A stretch of DNA of 64,000 bases, from the NCBI GenBank assembly GCA_021790935.1, contig JAJYFL010000005.1, positions 62,001 through 126,000 on the forward strand. The letters are read 5' to 3'. Positions within the stretch are counted from its first letter, which is position 1, and each line of letters begins with the position of its first letter. Source of the stretch: a bacterium (GTDB lineage Bacteria > Vulcanimicrobiota > Vulcanimicrobiia > Vulcanimicrobiales > Vulcanimicrobiaceae). The translations under genes were made by a program, and so were the position numbers. This document shows positions 17,458-25,786 of the stretch, piece by piece. Under the pieces are notes generated by a model. That model was not told the DNA's origin. It saw only the letters and a list, made by a program, of their open reading frames with translations, and did not search any database.

Positions 17458-17792
17458 CAAAACGCTCGCGTTTTCATCGGAGGAACGGGATCGGCGGCGG
17501 GAACGAGTCCAAGCCGATAGTGCCAAAACGCCCACGACTTCGGTGACAAGATGCCGGGAGCGGCAGTACGCAAGACGCGAATGAGCCGATCCCGCCGAAC
17601 GTACTGCTCAAGCCGGAGCACATCATCCCAATCGCCGATATTCATCACCTGGGCAACAATCCGGTCGATGTCGGGCTCGGCGCCGCTGCTATCTTGCCAC
17701 CAAATATAACGGCGCGCCAGATCTTGAAATAGCGCCCCTGGCGAATGCGCGCGTGCCGCCTCGCCGCTTGGAGAATATCGACTCAAATTCAC
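17457..17792 (-). CDS. Putative antitoxin partner of the AbiEii-type toxin
   Basis: This 111-residue protein begins at a GTG and ends by overlapping the toxin start by one base. Notable parts are FQDLARRYIWWQ, GDWDDVLRLEQYVRRDRLIRVL and GILSPKSWAFWHYRLGL. Small proteins with a C-terminal SPRSWAYWH-like motif commonly precede AbiEii-like nucleotidyltransferases. It does not resemble the larger winged-helix AbiEi antitoxins. The antitoxin role is inferred from position. The start codon lies 5 nt after a perfect TATAAT. Confidence 0.72.
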   Translation of the reverse strand: MNLSRYSPSGEAARAHSPGALFQDLARRYIWWQDSSGAEPDIDRIVAQVMNIGDWDDVLRLEQYVRRDRLIRVLRTAAPGILSPKSWAFWHYRLGLVPAADPVPPMKTRAF

Positions 17793-17797
17793 CCTTT

Positions 17798-17808
17798 ATT
17801 ATACCATG
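17798..17808 (-). promoter_or_regulatory. Extended -10 promoter of the AbiEii-type module
   Basis: The minus strand reads CATGGTATAAT at 17808-17798, a perfect TATAAT with the TGn extension. Only 5 nt separate it from the antitoxin GTG at 17792, so transcription should begin at the start codon and give a leaderless mRNA. No inverted repeat as clear as at the other two toxin-antitoxin promoters is seen. Confidence 0.65.
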
Positions 17809-17874
17809 AACGAGCTTGCGGGAAATGGCGGGAACCGCCACTCGAAGCCGGCCGGAGCGCCAGCCATTTCAAGT

Positions 17875-17908
17875 GCCCGGCTTGCCGGGTCTTCGAAACC
17901 ATCGGTGT
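17875..17908. repeat. Palindromic repeat, copy 2
   Basis: GCCCGGCTTGCCGGGTCTTCG followed by ATCGGTG matches the copy at 16439-16471 in the same orientation. The CCCGGC-TT-GCCGGG arms are perfectly complementary here. It lies between the AbiEii-type module and the end of the LD-carboxypeptidase gene and could act as a terminator for either strand. Confidence 0.7.
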
Positions 17909-17919
17909 GGTACCGGATG

Positions 17920-18846
17920 TTAGCGGTCTACCGCGGCCTCTTCGATCGTAAGCGTGCGCGCGTCGGCATCGAGGGTCGCCCAGGCACCGATCGGGATGGT
18001 CCACTGCTCCTCGATGTGGCCGATGAGCGCCCCGCGCAAGGACGGTACCGCAAGATCCCGCAAGCGGTCGTCGATGGCCTGCGCCGATCCGAAAGAGCCG
18101 GGCGTTCGTGCTTCCTCCGGCACGTCGCAGTTGTGGAAGCGGCCGGCAACGATGCCTGCCGCGACGCCCAACCCGCCCGAGAGGCGCATCTGCGTCAGCA
18201 TGCGGTCGATGCGATACGGCGCTTCGTCGACGTCTTCGAAGAAGAGCAGCGTGCCGAGCGTGTCGACGGCGTACGGCGTACCGATCAACGCGGCCAGCAG
18301 CGAGAGGTTTCCGCCCGCCAATCGCCCGCGCGCGGTGCCGCCGCATATCGTTTCCATCTCCGGCACGTGCAGCGTGCCCAGCGGCCGCGCGACGCAGATC
18401 GCGCGGCGAAGTGCCTCGACGACCATCGGCGTGAACGGCGAGATCGCCGCGACGGGCCCGTGAAACGTCACCAGATCCGAGCGAGCGCTAACGGCATTGA
18501 GCAGCGCCGTGAGATCGGAGTACCCGAGCAGCACCTTCGGGTCGGCGCGCAGCGTGCCGTAATCGAGCAGATCGAGGATGCGCAACGTTCCGTAACCGCC
18601 GCGCATCGCGAAGATCGCGCGAATATCCGGATCGCGCGCGGCAACGTTGAAATCCTCGGCTCGCTGCGCGTCGCTGCCCGCAAGATAGCCGTAACGTTCT
18701 AACGCGTTCGCCCCGACGCGCGGGCGCAAGCCGAGTGCCTCGACCGCAGCGCAGGCGCGCTGCAGATCCTCAGGTCCCTCCAGCGGGCCGGCGGGCGCGA
18801 TCAGCGCGACGGCGTCGCCTTCGCGCAGTGCGGGCGGCTTGCGCAC
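17920..18846 (-). CDS. LD-carboxypeptidase (S66 family, LdcA/MccF-like)
   Basis: This 308-residue serine peptidase releases the terminal D-Ala from tetrapeptide stems during peptidoglycan recycling. The conserved elements of E. coli LdcA are present: the oxyanion loop MRGGYGTLRIL, the nucleophile Ser in LLGYSDLTALL, the Glu in LFFEDVDEAPYRIDRML and the His in IGHIEEQWTIPIG. The GTG at 18846 is chosen because it starts the conserved domain and lies 1 bp after the stop of the helicase gene; an ATG at 18903 would overlap that gene. The related MccF proteins give microcin immunity, which remains possible. Confidence 0.9.
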   Translation of the reverse strand: MRKPPALREGDAVALIAPAGPLEGPEDLQRACAAVEALGLRPRVGANALERYGYLAGSDAQRAEDFNVAARDPDIRAIFAMRGGYGTLRILDLLDYGTLRADPKVLLGYSDLTALLNAVSARSDLVTFHGPVAAISPFTPMVVEALRRAICVARPLGTLHVPEMETICGGTARGRLAGGNLSLLAALIGTPYAVDTLGTLLFFEDVDEAPYRIDRMLTQMRLSGGLGVAAGIVAGRFHNCDVPEEARTPGSFGSAQAIDDRLRDLAVPSLRGALIGHIEEQWTIPIGAWATLDADARTLTIEEAAVDR

Positions 18847-18847
18847 C

Positions 18848-20947
18848 TCAGCGCACCAGTTCCGCGCGCTCGGGATAGATCGGGCGGTTGACGATCGCCT
18901 CAAGCGCGGAAGGCTGCGCCTTCAAGACGAGCTCGCAGAATCGCGCGAAATCCTCGCGTTCGGCTTCGCCCTCGGCGAAGCGCTCGTTCTTCGAGAGGTC
19001 GATCTTGCCGGTTACGGGCTGAAAGCGCACGTAGCGGCCGTCGTCGTCGCTCCCGAGCTCCACCAGGTTCTCGTCTTCGAAGATGTGCAGCGCTGCGGCG
19101 ACGGTACGTTCGTCGGCCTTGCCGATCTCGAGGGTGCGAGCGATATCGACGTGCGAGAGGCGCAGTACGCCGCCGGACGCCAATCCTCGCATCCCTTTGT
19201 AGAGCTCGCGCAGCACCCCGATCGTCGGAGAACTGCGGTCGATAATGTACTCGTTGATGCGCCGGTCGGCCTCGCCGAAGAGCAGGTGAATCTGCGCGTA
19301 CCCGCCGTCGCGCCCCGCGCGCCCGGCCTGTTGGTTGAACGAAGTGAAATCGAAGTTCAGGTGGTAGAGCACGACGTGGCGCACGTCGGGCAGGTCGATT
19401 CCTTCGCCGAAGGCAGAGGTCGCCACGACCACGCGCAGCGCGCCCTCGCGGAACAACTGCTCCACGCGCGCGCGATCCGGCGAGTTCATGCCGGCGTGGT
19501 AGAACATGACCTCGTTCCCGTACGTCTTTCGCAAAGCGTCAGCCGTCTTCGTTGCCTCGGCGCGTGAATTGCAGTAGACGATAGCCTTGCCGCCGTCGCC
19601 GAAGACGCGGCGCAGGTACTCGGCCTTCTCCTTGGTCGCGCGGGCGTCGACGATATGCAGGTTCTCGCGAACGGTCGGATCGATCACCCACGCGTCCACG
19701 CGTAACTCGCGACGGATATGTTCGAAGGCTTCGGCGTCGGCGGTCGCCGTCAGCGCGAGCACCTGCGGATCGCCGAGCGCCGCAATAGTTCGGCCCAAAC
19801 GCCCGTAAGCGGCGCGGTGCTTGGATTCGAAGAGATGATGTGCCTCGTCGACGACTACCAGCGACGGGCGGCTCTTGCCGGTGAACGCATCGTAATGGAA
19901 CTGCAGAAACTCCGGCGTCGAGAGAATCACGTCCCAGTCCCCGGTGTGGAGCGCCTGCATCAGATCCTCGCGCTCTTCGCTCGATATCGCTCCGTTAGCC
20001 CGGTGGACGCGCAAGCCGAAGCCGTCCAAACGGCGCGAGAGCGCGTCGTACTGATCGTTCGCAAGCGCCCGCAGCGGATAGAGAACCAGCGTCTTCTGTT
20101 CGCTCTCGAGCGCGCGGCACGCCGCCGCGTATTGAAAGCAGTACGATTTCCCTCGGCCGGTCCCGAATACGGCCAGCGTGTTCTTGCCGGCATCGACGCG
20201 CGCCAGCACGGCCAGCTGCGCTTCGCGCGGCTGCCGGTCGCCGATGAGCGCCACGCGCACCGCATCGCCGCGCACGTGCGCGCGTTGTAACGCACCGTCT
20301 TGCGAGCGCGCGGACTCCGCCGCGACGCGCTCGACCAGGATATTGACGCCGCGGTGACGCGCCCCCCCTCCCGGTGCCGCGGCCGTTCCGCCCGTCAGCG
20401 ATTCGATGCGTGCGCGGTAGCGCGTACCGGAATCCATGCGCGGTGCGACGTGCATGGCGATCTCTTTGCGCAGAAAACCGATCTGAAGTTGTCCGTACCT
20501 CACGGCGATCGCGTTTGCGTCGTGCGGGTTATCGGGCTGCCGCTCGAGCGCGAGCTCGTACCCTTCGCGCAGCCCTGCGACGACGTCTTGCCTCCCCTCG
20601 AACGAGACGCCGACGATCTTCGTGTGAAAGCGGTGCGCCTCGCCGATACTCGCGAAGGGTTCGCGGACGAGATAGCTCGCGCTCTCACGGTACGCGCGCT
20701 CTACGAAATCGTCTCTTCCCTCTTCAGGCGTACCGCTCGCACCACCGTCGCCCTTCGACAAGCTCGGGGTGACAGAATCCCCCATAGCATCGTCAACGCA
20801 CCCGGTCGTCCCGCGCGTCTGGCCGGTCATCCTGATCTTGTCGAAGGAGGCCAGGGCGCGTTCGAATGCCGCCTCCGAGGCGGTCGGAGGCGGGAGGCGG
20901 TCAGCCGTTCTGCGGGTGCGCGGGCTCATGCTCCGGCGCGGGCTCAT
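18848..20947 (-). CDS. RecQ-like DEAH helicase with an N-terminal HIRAN domain
   Basis: This 699-residue protein joins a HIRAN domain (about 107-187, RFHTKIVGVSFEGRQ and QPDNPHDANAIAVR) to a RecQ-type helicase core: Walker A FGTGRGKS at 262-268, DEAHHLFES, ALTATAD, VYCNSRAEA, TSAFGEGIDLPDVRHVV and QQAGRAGRDG. A winged-helix-like region follows; no clear HRDC domain is seen. HIRAN domains recognise stalled-fork or 3-prime DNA ends in eukaryotic HLTF, so a fork-repair role is plausible. The first ~100 residues are low in conservation and contain an inverted pair of a dispersed repeat, so the real start may be an internal ATG such as 20785. Confidence 0.85.
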   Translation of the reverse strand: MSPRRSMSPRTRRTADRLPPPTASEAAFERALASFDKIRMTGQTRGTTGCVDDAMGDSVTPSLSKGDGGASGTPEEGRDDFVERAYRESASYLVREPFASIGEAHRFHTKIVGVSFEGRQDVVAGLREGYELALERQPDNPHDANAIAVRYGQLQIGFLRKEIAMHVAPRMDSGTRYRARIESLTGGTAAAPGGGARHRGVNILVERVAAESARSQDGALQRAHVRGDAVRVALIGDRQPREAQLAVLARVDAGKNTLAVFGTGRGKSYCFQYAAACRALESEQKTLVLYPLRALANDQYDALSRRLDGFGLRVHRANGAISSEEREDLMQALHTGDWDVILSTPEFLQFHYDAFTGKSRPSLVVVDEAHHLFESKHRAAYGRLGRTIAALGDPQVLALTATADAEAFEHIRRELRVDAWVIDPTVRENLHIVDARATKEKAEYLRRVFGDGGKAIVYCNSRAEATKTADALRKTYGNEVMFYHAGMNSPDRARVEQLFREGALRVVVATSAFGEGIDLPDVRHVVLYHLNFDFTSFNQQAGRAGRDGGYAQIHLLFGEADRRINEYIIDRSSPTIGVLRELYKGMRGLASGGVLRLSHVDIARTLEIGKADERTVAAALHIFEDENLVELGSDDDGRYVRFQPVTGKIDLSKNERFAEGEAEREDFARFCELVLKAQPSALEAIVNRPIYPERAELVR
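20752..20848. repeat. Inverted pair of a dispersed repeat inside the helicase gene
   Basis: CCTTCGACAAGCTCGGGG at 20752-20769 and the roughly complementary CCTGATCTTGTCGAAGGA at 20831-20848 face each other about 60 bp apart. The same sequence family is found at 41979, 56514 and 56675. Here it is read through in frame near the start of the helicase gene. Confidence 0.75.
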
Positions 20948-22259
20948 GCTCCGGCACGGGCTGCTCCTCGGGTTCGAACTCGTCGAGGTTCAGATGAATC
21001 TCTTCGTGACCCTGATCGTAGGCCGCGTCGTGCATGCCTGCGTTCTGCGCGTCCAGCGGATCGATCGGTTCCTCCGTACCGTCGTCGTACGCCGCCGCCT
21101 CTTCCGGCGCCGGCGCAGGCGCGGCTTCGTCACGCTTGCGTTTGTAACGCGCCGGTGCGGCCGGGCCGCGAGCCGACTTCGCCTTGGCACGGCGCTCGCG
21201 TCGGGCAGCCACGATGTCCTCGCGCGCCGCACCGCCGTGCGCGCCGATCGCTTTGGATTCGGCAACCGAGCGCGCCGAACGCGTGCGGTCGACGCCGATG
21301 CCCGCTTTGCGTTTGCGCGCCGCCGCTTCGAGCTGCCGCTTGCGGAAGACCAGAACCAGCGGTGCCGAGTAGAAGATGGAGTGATAGCCGCCCGAGCAGA
21401 TGCCGACCAGTAGCGCGAACGCAAAGTTCTTCAGGGATGCGCCGCCGAACGCCAGCAACGCGACCAGCACGACGACGACGGTAGCGAGCGTGTTGAACGA
21501 GCGCGTCATCGTCTGGAGGATCGAGGTGTTGACGATCTTCTCGTACGCTTGACCCGCCAGCAGCTTGGTATTCTCGCGTATTCGATCGAGAATGACAATC
21601 GTATCCATGACCGAGTAGCCGATAACGGTCAGCACCGCCGCCAGAAACGCGTCGTCCGCTCGCTTGTCGAACAGGGCGTAGATGCCGATCATCATCGCCG
21701 CGTCCCGCACGAGTGCGATGACCGTTACCAAACCGAATATATAGTTCCAGCCGAAGCGGAACGCGATGTACATGAACTGGATGGTCAGCGCGATCACCAG
21801 GGCTAAAATCGCCTTGGTGAGGTACTCCTTACCGAGCGTCGGCCCGACCGATGCGATGCGCGAGGAGCTGCGCGCGATCGGAGCCAGCGTGCCGAGCGCC
21901 TTCCATAACGCGGTGGTATTGTTGCCGAACGCTTTCTGCGTTTCGATCGAATACCGCAGCGTCGGTGCCGTTCCGGAGGTACCGACGGTCGTGATGTGCT
22001 CGTCGTGAACGCCGAGCGAAGCGAGCGCCGTCACGATCGCCGCTTGCGCGACCGGCTTCTTGAACGTAACGTCGACGTCGGTCCCACCGGTGAACGAGAG
22101 GCCCAGCCGCAGCATGTGCGACGGCTGGAAACCGCCTCCGGGCGCGTTGAAGGCGTGGTACAGCATGGAACCGAGACCAATCGCGATCACCAGATACGAG
22201 ATCGTCGAGATGATGCGGAACCATCCGACGATGTTCCAATTAAGCCTGCGGAACAGCAT
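20901..22259 (-). CDS. secF: Protein translocase subunit SecF with a long charged tail
   Basis: This 452-residue inner-membrane protein works with SecD to pull proteins across the membrane using the proton gradient. It has the SecF pattern: first helix, GLSFTGGTDVDVTF in the periplasmic region, then helices including AVLTVIGYSVMDTIVILDRIREN and RSFNTLATVVVVLVALL. The first ~310 residues match the family. The remaining ~140 residues form a cytoplasmic tail, first basic and then very acidic, ending with a small PEHEPA repeat. The ATG follows the secD stop with no gap. Confidence 0.95.
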   Translation of the reverse strand: MLFRRLNWNIVGWFRIISTISYLVIAIGLGSMLYHAFNAPGGGFQPSHMLRLGLSFTGGTDVDVTFKKPVAQAAIVTALASLGVHDEHITTVGTSGTAPTLRYSIETQKAFGNNTTALWKALGTLAPIARSSSRIASVGPTLGKEYLTKAILALVIALTIQFMYIAFRFGWNYIFGLVTVIALVRDAAMMIGIYALFDKRADDAFLAAVLTVIGYSVMDTIVILDRIRENTKLLAGQAYEKIVNTSILQTMTRSFNTLATVVVVLVALLAFGGASLKNFAFALLVGICSGGYHSIFYSAPLVLVFRKRQLEAAARKRKAGIGVDRTRSARSVAESKAIGAHGGAAREDIVAARRERRAKAKSARGPAAPARYKRKRDEAAPAPAPEEAAAYDDGTEEPIDPLDAQNAGMHDAAYDQGHEEIHLNLDEFEPEEQPVPEHEPAPEHEPAHPQNG

Positions 22260-23621
22260 CTACGCACCTACTTTCGCGAAGATGCCGACGTCTTCGGGTT
22301 TGACGCCGTACGCGGCGGGCGCGGTGACCAAATCGTTGTCCACGACGACATCCATGAAGAAACGTGTGATGAAGACCGCCGTTATAAGGGAGAAGACGGT
22401 GCCCCAGAAGAGCGTATAGGCAAAGCCCTTGACGGTGCCGGTGCCGAGCATGAAGAGCACGCCGGCGCCGACGATGGTGGTGAAGTGGCTGTCGAAGACC
22501 GCCGTGAAGGCGCGCGCGAAGCCGACCCGCACGGCGGCGCGCAGGCTCTTGCCGGCCCACAGCTCTTCCTTCAAGCGTTCGAAGATCAGCACGTTTGCGT
22601 CGACCGCCATACCGATCGAGAGGACGAAGCCCGCGATTCCCGGTAGCGTCAGCGTCGCGTGCGCCAGCGCGAGCAGGCCGAGCATCATGATGACGTAGAC
22701 GATCAGCGCCACGTCGGCGAGAAGGCCCGGCAGGCGGTAGAAGAGGACCATGAAGAGCAGCACGATGGAGAGGCCGACGATCGAAGCCTTGAGCGATTTG
22801 ATGAGATCGATCTTGCCGAGCGTCGGACCGATCGTCTCGTTCTCGACGATCTTCACCGAGACCGGCAACGCGCCGGCGTTGAGTTCGTTGGCGAGCGTGA
22901 TGGTTTGGTCCGCCGTGAACTGCCCGGTGATCTGACCGTTGCTGGAGATGACGCCGTTGATGATCGGCGCCGATAGATAGCGCTTATCGAGGAAGATACC
23001 CAGCGCTTTGCCGAGATTGGCTTGCGTGAGCTTCGCGAACTTGAGCGGGTTCTTCGTCGTAAAGATGATGTCGGGCTGGTTGGAAGTGTCGTATCCCGCG
23101 GCCGCGCTCTTCAAGTCTTTGCCGGAGTAGACGACCGGACCGCTCGCGTTGTAGGCGCCGAGAGCGATGTAGGCCTTGGCCGCGGCGCGCTCCTTGGGCG
23201 TTGCGGTCGGCGAGTTCGCGATCTGCAGATCGGCTTCGGCCTGCTGCACGACGTTCGGCGGCACGATCTTGTATTCGAGCACCGCGACTTGTTTGAGTAC
23301 CGCTTCCGCTTGCCCCGGGTTCTTCACTTGCGGCAGCTCGACGAGGATGCGGTTGAAGCCGGATTTGCTGATCTGCGGTTCGGTTACGCCCAAGCCGTTG
23401 ATGCGGTTGTCGATGACTTGCATCGTCTCGTTCTGCACCTGGGGCGTGATCTGCGGAACGTCGGCAGTCGGATAGAGCTGAAGCAACAACCGCGCGCCGC
23501 CTTGCAGATCGAGGCCGAGGTGGATGTTCTTTTGCAGCGGCAGGCTCGCCCACAGGCTGATCGTGACGATCGCAATAACGACGAGCGCCTTGAGCGGGTT
23601 CTTGATTCTATTCCAGTTCAT
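22260..23621 (-). CDS. secD: Protein translocase subunit SecD
   Basis: This 453-residue protein is the partner of SecF. The signature LGLDLQGGARLLLQL follows the first helix, a periplasmic domain spans about 45-260, and the C-terminal helices contain FVLSIGMAVDANVLIFERLKEEL and the FDSHFTTIVGAGVLF region. The ATG at 23621 (MNWNRIKNPLKALVV) is the family start; the upstream open extension overlaps flhA in another frame and is discarded. It begins 35 bp after the flhA stop, so secDF may be transcribed with the flagellar operon. Confidence 0.96.
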   Translation of the reverse strand: MNWNRIKNPLKALVVIAIVTISLWASLPLQKNIHLGLDLQGGARLLLQLYPTADVPQITPQVQNETMQVIDNRINGLGVTEPQISKSGFNRILVELPQVKNPGQAEAVLKQVAVLEYKIVPPNVVQQAEADLQIANSPTATPKERAAAKAYIALGAYNASGPVVYSGKDLKSAAAGYDTSNQPDIIFTTKNPLKFAKLTQANLGKALGIFLDKRYLSAPIINGVISSNGQITGQFTADQTITLANELNAGALPVSVKIVENETIGPTLGKIDLIKSLKASIVGLSIVLLFMVLFYRLPGLLADVALIVYVIMMLGLLALAHATLTLPGIAGFVLSIGMAVDANVLIFERLKEELWAGKSLRAAVRVGFARAFTAVFDSHFTTIVGAGVLFMLGTGTVKGFAYTLFWGTVFSLITAVFITRFFMDVVVDNDLVTAPAAYGVKPEDVGIFAKVGA

Positions 23622-23656
23622 ATCCGTCCAGGGAAAAGCAGGGCCCGGCAGGGCCG

Positions 23657-25786
23657 TTAGGCGCCCGCGGGGGCGCGGGCAGCCTTGGGAGTTCGCCCAA
23701 CCGCCCCCGAGCCCTGGCCGCCACCGCCGGGCAGCCCCAGAACCTGCGCCGGCACCAGGCGTACCTCCGGCGGAATCTCGCCGTAACCGAAGACGTCGAG
23801 CCCGATGCCGGAGCGCTGCAGCAGATCGGCCAGAAGCGGGCGTACCGCCGAGCTGCAGACGACGGCCGCGCGGTCCGGGTTCGTCGCGCGCGCGTACCCC
23901 TCGGCCCGATCGCGAATGGCCAGAGCGACGGCCGGGTCCGGAGCGGCTGCCAAACCCGACGGGTCGGGAAGCCACGAGCCCGCAATCTCCCGCTCCAGTT
24001 CCGGGTCGAGCAGCAGCGGCTCCAGCACGCCGCCGGCGCGGCGCCGCAACTGCGCCGGCACCAGGACCCGCCGGGCCGCCTCGGCGAGATCGCGGGGCTC
24101 TCGGCTCTGCGCCGCGGCATCGATCATCGCCTCGAGCGCCGTGACGGGATCGCGCGGCCAGACCCGCTCGCGCAGCAGCAGGGTGAAGGCTTTATGCACG
24201 TTGGCGAGCGGCAGCGCATCGCTGCCGACCTCTCTTACGATCGAAGGGACGCTGGCGCGCAGATGTTCGAGCAGCGTCTGCATCTCTTGGCGTCCGAGCA
24301 GCGCGCCCGCGTGCGCGCGCGCCGCTTCGGCCAAGTGCGAGCCGACCACCGAGACCGGATCGAAGACCAGCGCACCCGCTTGCAGCGCGGGCTCGTGCAG
24401 GGGCGGCTCGATCCACTTCGCCGGCAGGCCGTAGACGGGCTCGAAGGTCGCCTGCCCCTCGATCCGCGCGAGCGTCGGATCGTCGGCCACCGCCAGCATG
24501 CAATCCAGCCGCAGCGCTCCTTCGCCCGCAAGTTGGTCGCGCACGCGGATCGCGTAGGTGTCGGGGTCGCGCGTCAGGTCGTCGCGCAGGCGCACGCCGG
24601 GCAAGACGACGCCGATCTCGGCGGCCAGCGCGCGCCGGACCTCGCCCACGCGGTCGAGCAGCCCGTCGGCCAGCGGCGGCGCGAGCAGCGGCGCGAGGTT
24701 CGCGCCGACCTCGATCGCAACCACGTCGACTCCGACGAGTCCCAGCGCCATCTCGGGGCGGCGCACGGCCTTGCGTTTGGAGAGTTCGCGTACGCGTTCG
24801 AACTCGGCCGCGGCGGCAGACCGGCGGCGCAGCGCCAGTTGCGCGCCACCGAACGCAGAGAGCCCCAGCACGACGAAGACCGGCCGCGGCAGCGCCGGTA
24901 CGAGCGCCAGCGCGAGCATCAGCGTGCCGGCGGCGCGCAGAATCTCGGGGCGCGCGAAGAGTTGCGTCGCAAGGTCGAAGCCGAGAGAACCGTTCGCAGC
25001 GACGCGCGTTACCATCATACCCATCGCGGTCGAGAGCAGAAATGCCGGCAGCGTCGTGACCAGCGCGTTGCCGATGGAGAGCAGCGCGAACGTGTTGAGC
25101 GCGTCCAGCGGCGAAAGCCCGCGATAGGCGACGCCCACGACCACGCCGCCGACGAGATTGAGCGCCACGATCACGAGCGCCGCGATTGCATCTCCTTTAA
25201 CGAATTTCCCCGCGCCGTCCATGGCGCCGTAGAAATCCGCCTCCTTTTGAACCAACTCGCGTTTGCGGCGCGCGCCATCGGCATCGAGCACGCCCGCGTG
25301 CACGTCGGCGTCGATCGCCATCTGTTTGCCGGGCATCGCGTCGAGCGTGAAGCGCGCCGCCACTTCGGCGACGCGCTGCGACCCGCTCGCGATGACGACG
25401 AATTGAATCGTCACGAGAATCGCGAAGACGATGAGCCCGACCACCAAGTTCCCCTGCACCACGAAAGCGCCGAACGCCGGAATGATCGCGCCGACGCCGC
25501 CCGGTACGTGCCCCTGCGTGAGGATGAGACGCGTCGCCGAGACGTCTAGCGAGAGGCGAAAGAGCGTCGCGACCAGCAGCGCCGGCGCGAACGCGGCGAA
25601 CTCGAGCGGTTCGTCGATCGTAACGCTCAGCAGAAGCACGAGCGCGGATCCGAAGACGTTGAGGCCGAGCAGCACGTCGAGCAGCCCCGGCGGCAACGGC
25701 ACGATTAGAATCGCGACGATCGAAAGCAGCACGCCGGCAAAGGCGTACGTGGACGAACGATGCATCGCGCTCGGCGCCGCGGTCAC
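23657..25786 (-). CDS. flhA: Flagellar-type export gate protein FlhA
   Basis: This 709-residue protein forms the ring-shaped export gate of flagellar type III secretion. Eight hydrophobic helices fill residues 1 to about 310, with the conserved cytoplasmic FHIPEP-like region starting around SLDVSATRLILTQGH and continuing through ARFTLDAMPGKQMAID. The C-terminal cytoplasmic domain follows (KWIEPPLHEPALQAGALVFDP, HLAEAARAHAGALLGRQE). Its ATG overlaps the flhB stop by 4 nt (ATGA). It is the last export-gate gene of the cluster. Confidence 0.96.
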   Translation of the reverse strand: MTAAPSAMHRSSTYAFAGVLLSIVAILIVPLPPGLLDVLLGLNVFGSALVLLLSVTIDEPLEFAAFAPALLVATLFRLSLDVSATRLILTQGHVPGGVGAIIPAFGAFVVQGNLVVGLIVFAILVTIQFVVIASGSQRVAEVAARFTLDAMPGKQMAIDADVHAGVLDADGARRKRELVQKEADFYGAMDGAGKFVKGDAIAALVIVALNLVGGVVVGVAYRGLSPLDALNTFALLSIGNALVTTLPAFLLSTAMGMMVTRVAANGSLGFDLATQLFARPEILRAAGTLMLALALVPALPRPVFVVLGLSAFGGAQLALRRRSAAAAEFERVRELSKRKAVRRPEMALGLVGVDVVAIEVGANLAPLLAPPLADGLLDRVGEVRRALAAEIGVVLPGVRLRDDLTRDPDTYAIRVRDQLAGEGALRLDCMLAVADDPTLARIEGQATFEPVYGLPAKWIEPPLHEPALQAGALVFDPVSVVGSHLAEAARAHAGALLGRQEMQTLLEHLRASVPSIVREVGSDALPLANVHKAFTLLLRERVWPRDPVTALEAMIDAAAQSREPRDLAEAARRVLVPAQLRRRAGGVLEPLLLDPELEREIAGSWLPDPSGLAAAPDPAVALAIRDRAEGYARATNPDRAAVVCSSAVRPLLADLLQRSGIGLDVFGYGEIPPEVRLVPAQVLGLPGGGGQGSGAVGRTPKAARAPAGA

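Noticed and set aside
17932-18601. LD-carboxypeptidase thought to lack its nucleophile because RGGYGT has Thr where many S66 proteins show Ser or Ala-Ser.
   Set aside because: In the E. coli enzyme the nucleophile lies in the G-x-S-D motif; here GYSD is present, as are the Glu and His of the triad.
20301-21484. Long plus-strand frames opposite the helicase and secF genes.
   Set aside because: They are antisense shadows of GC-rich coding DNA with Arg/Ala-biased composition, without domains or ribosome binding sites.
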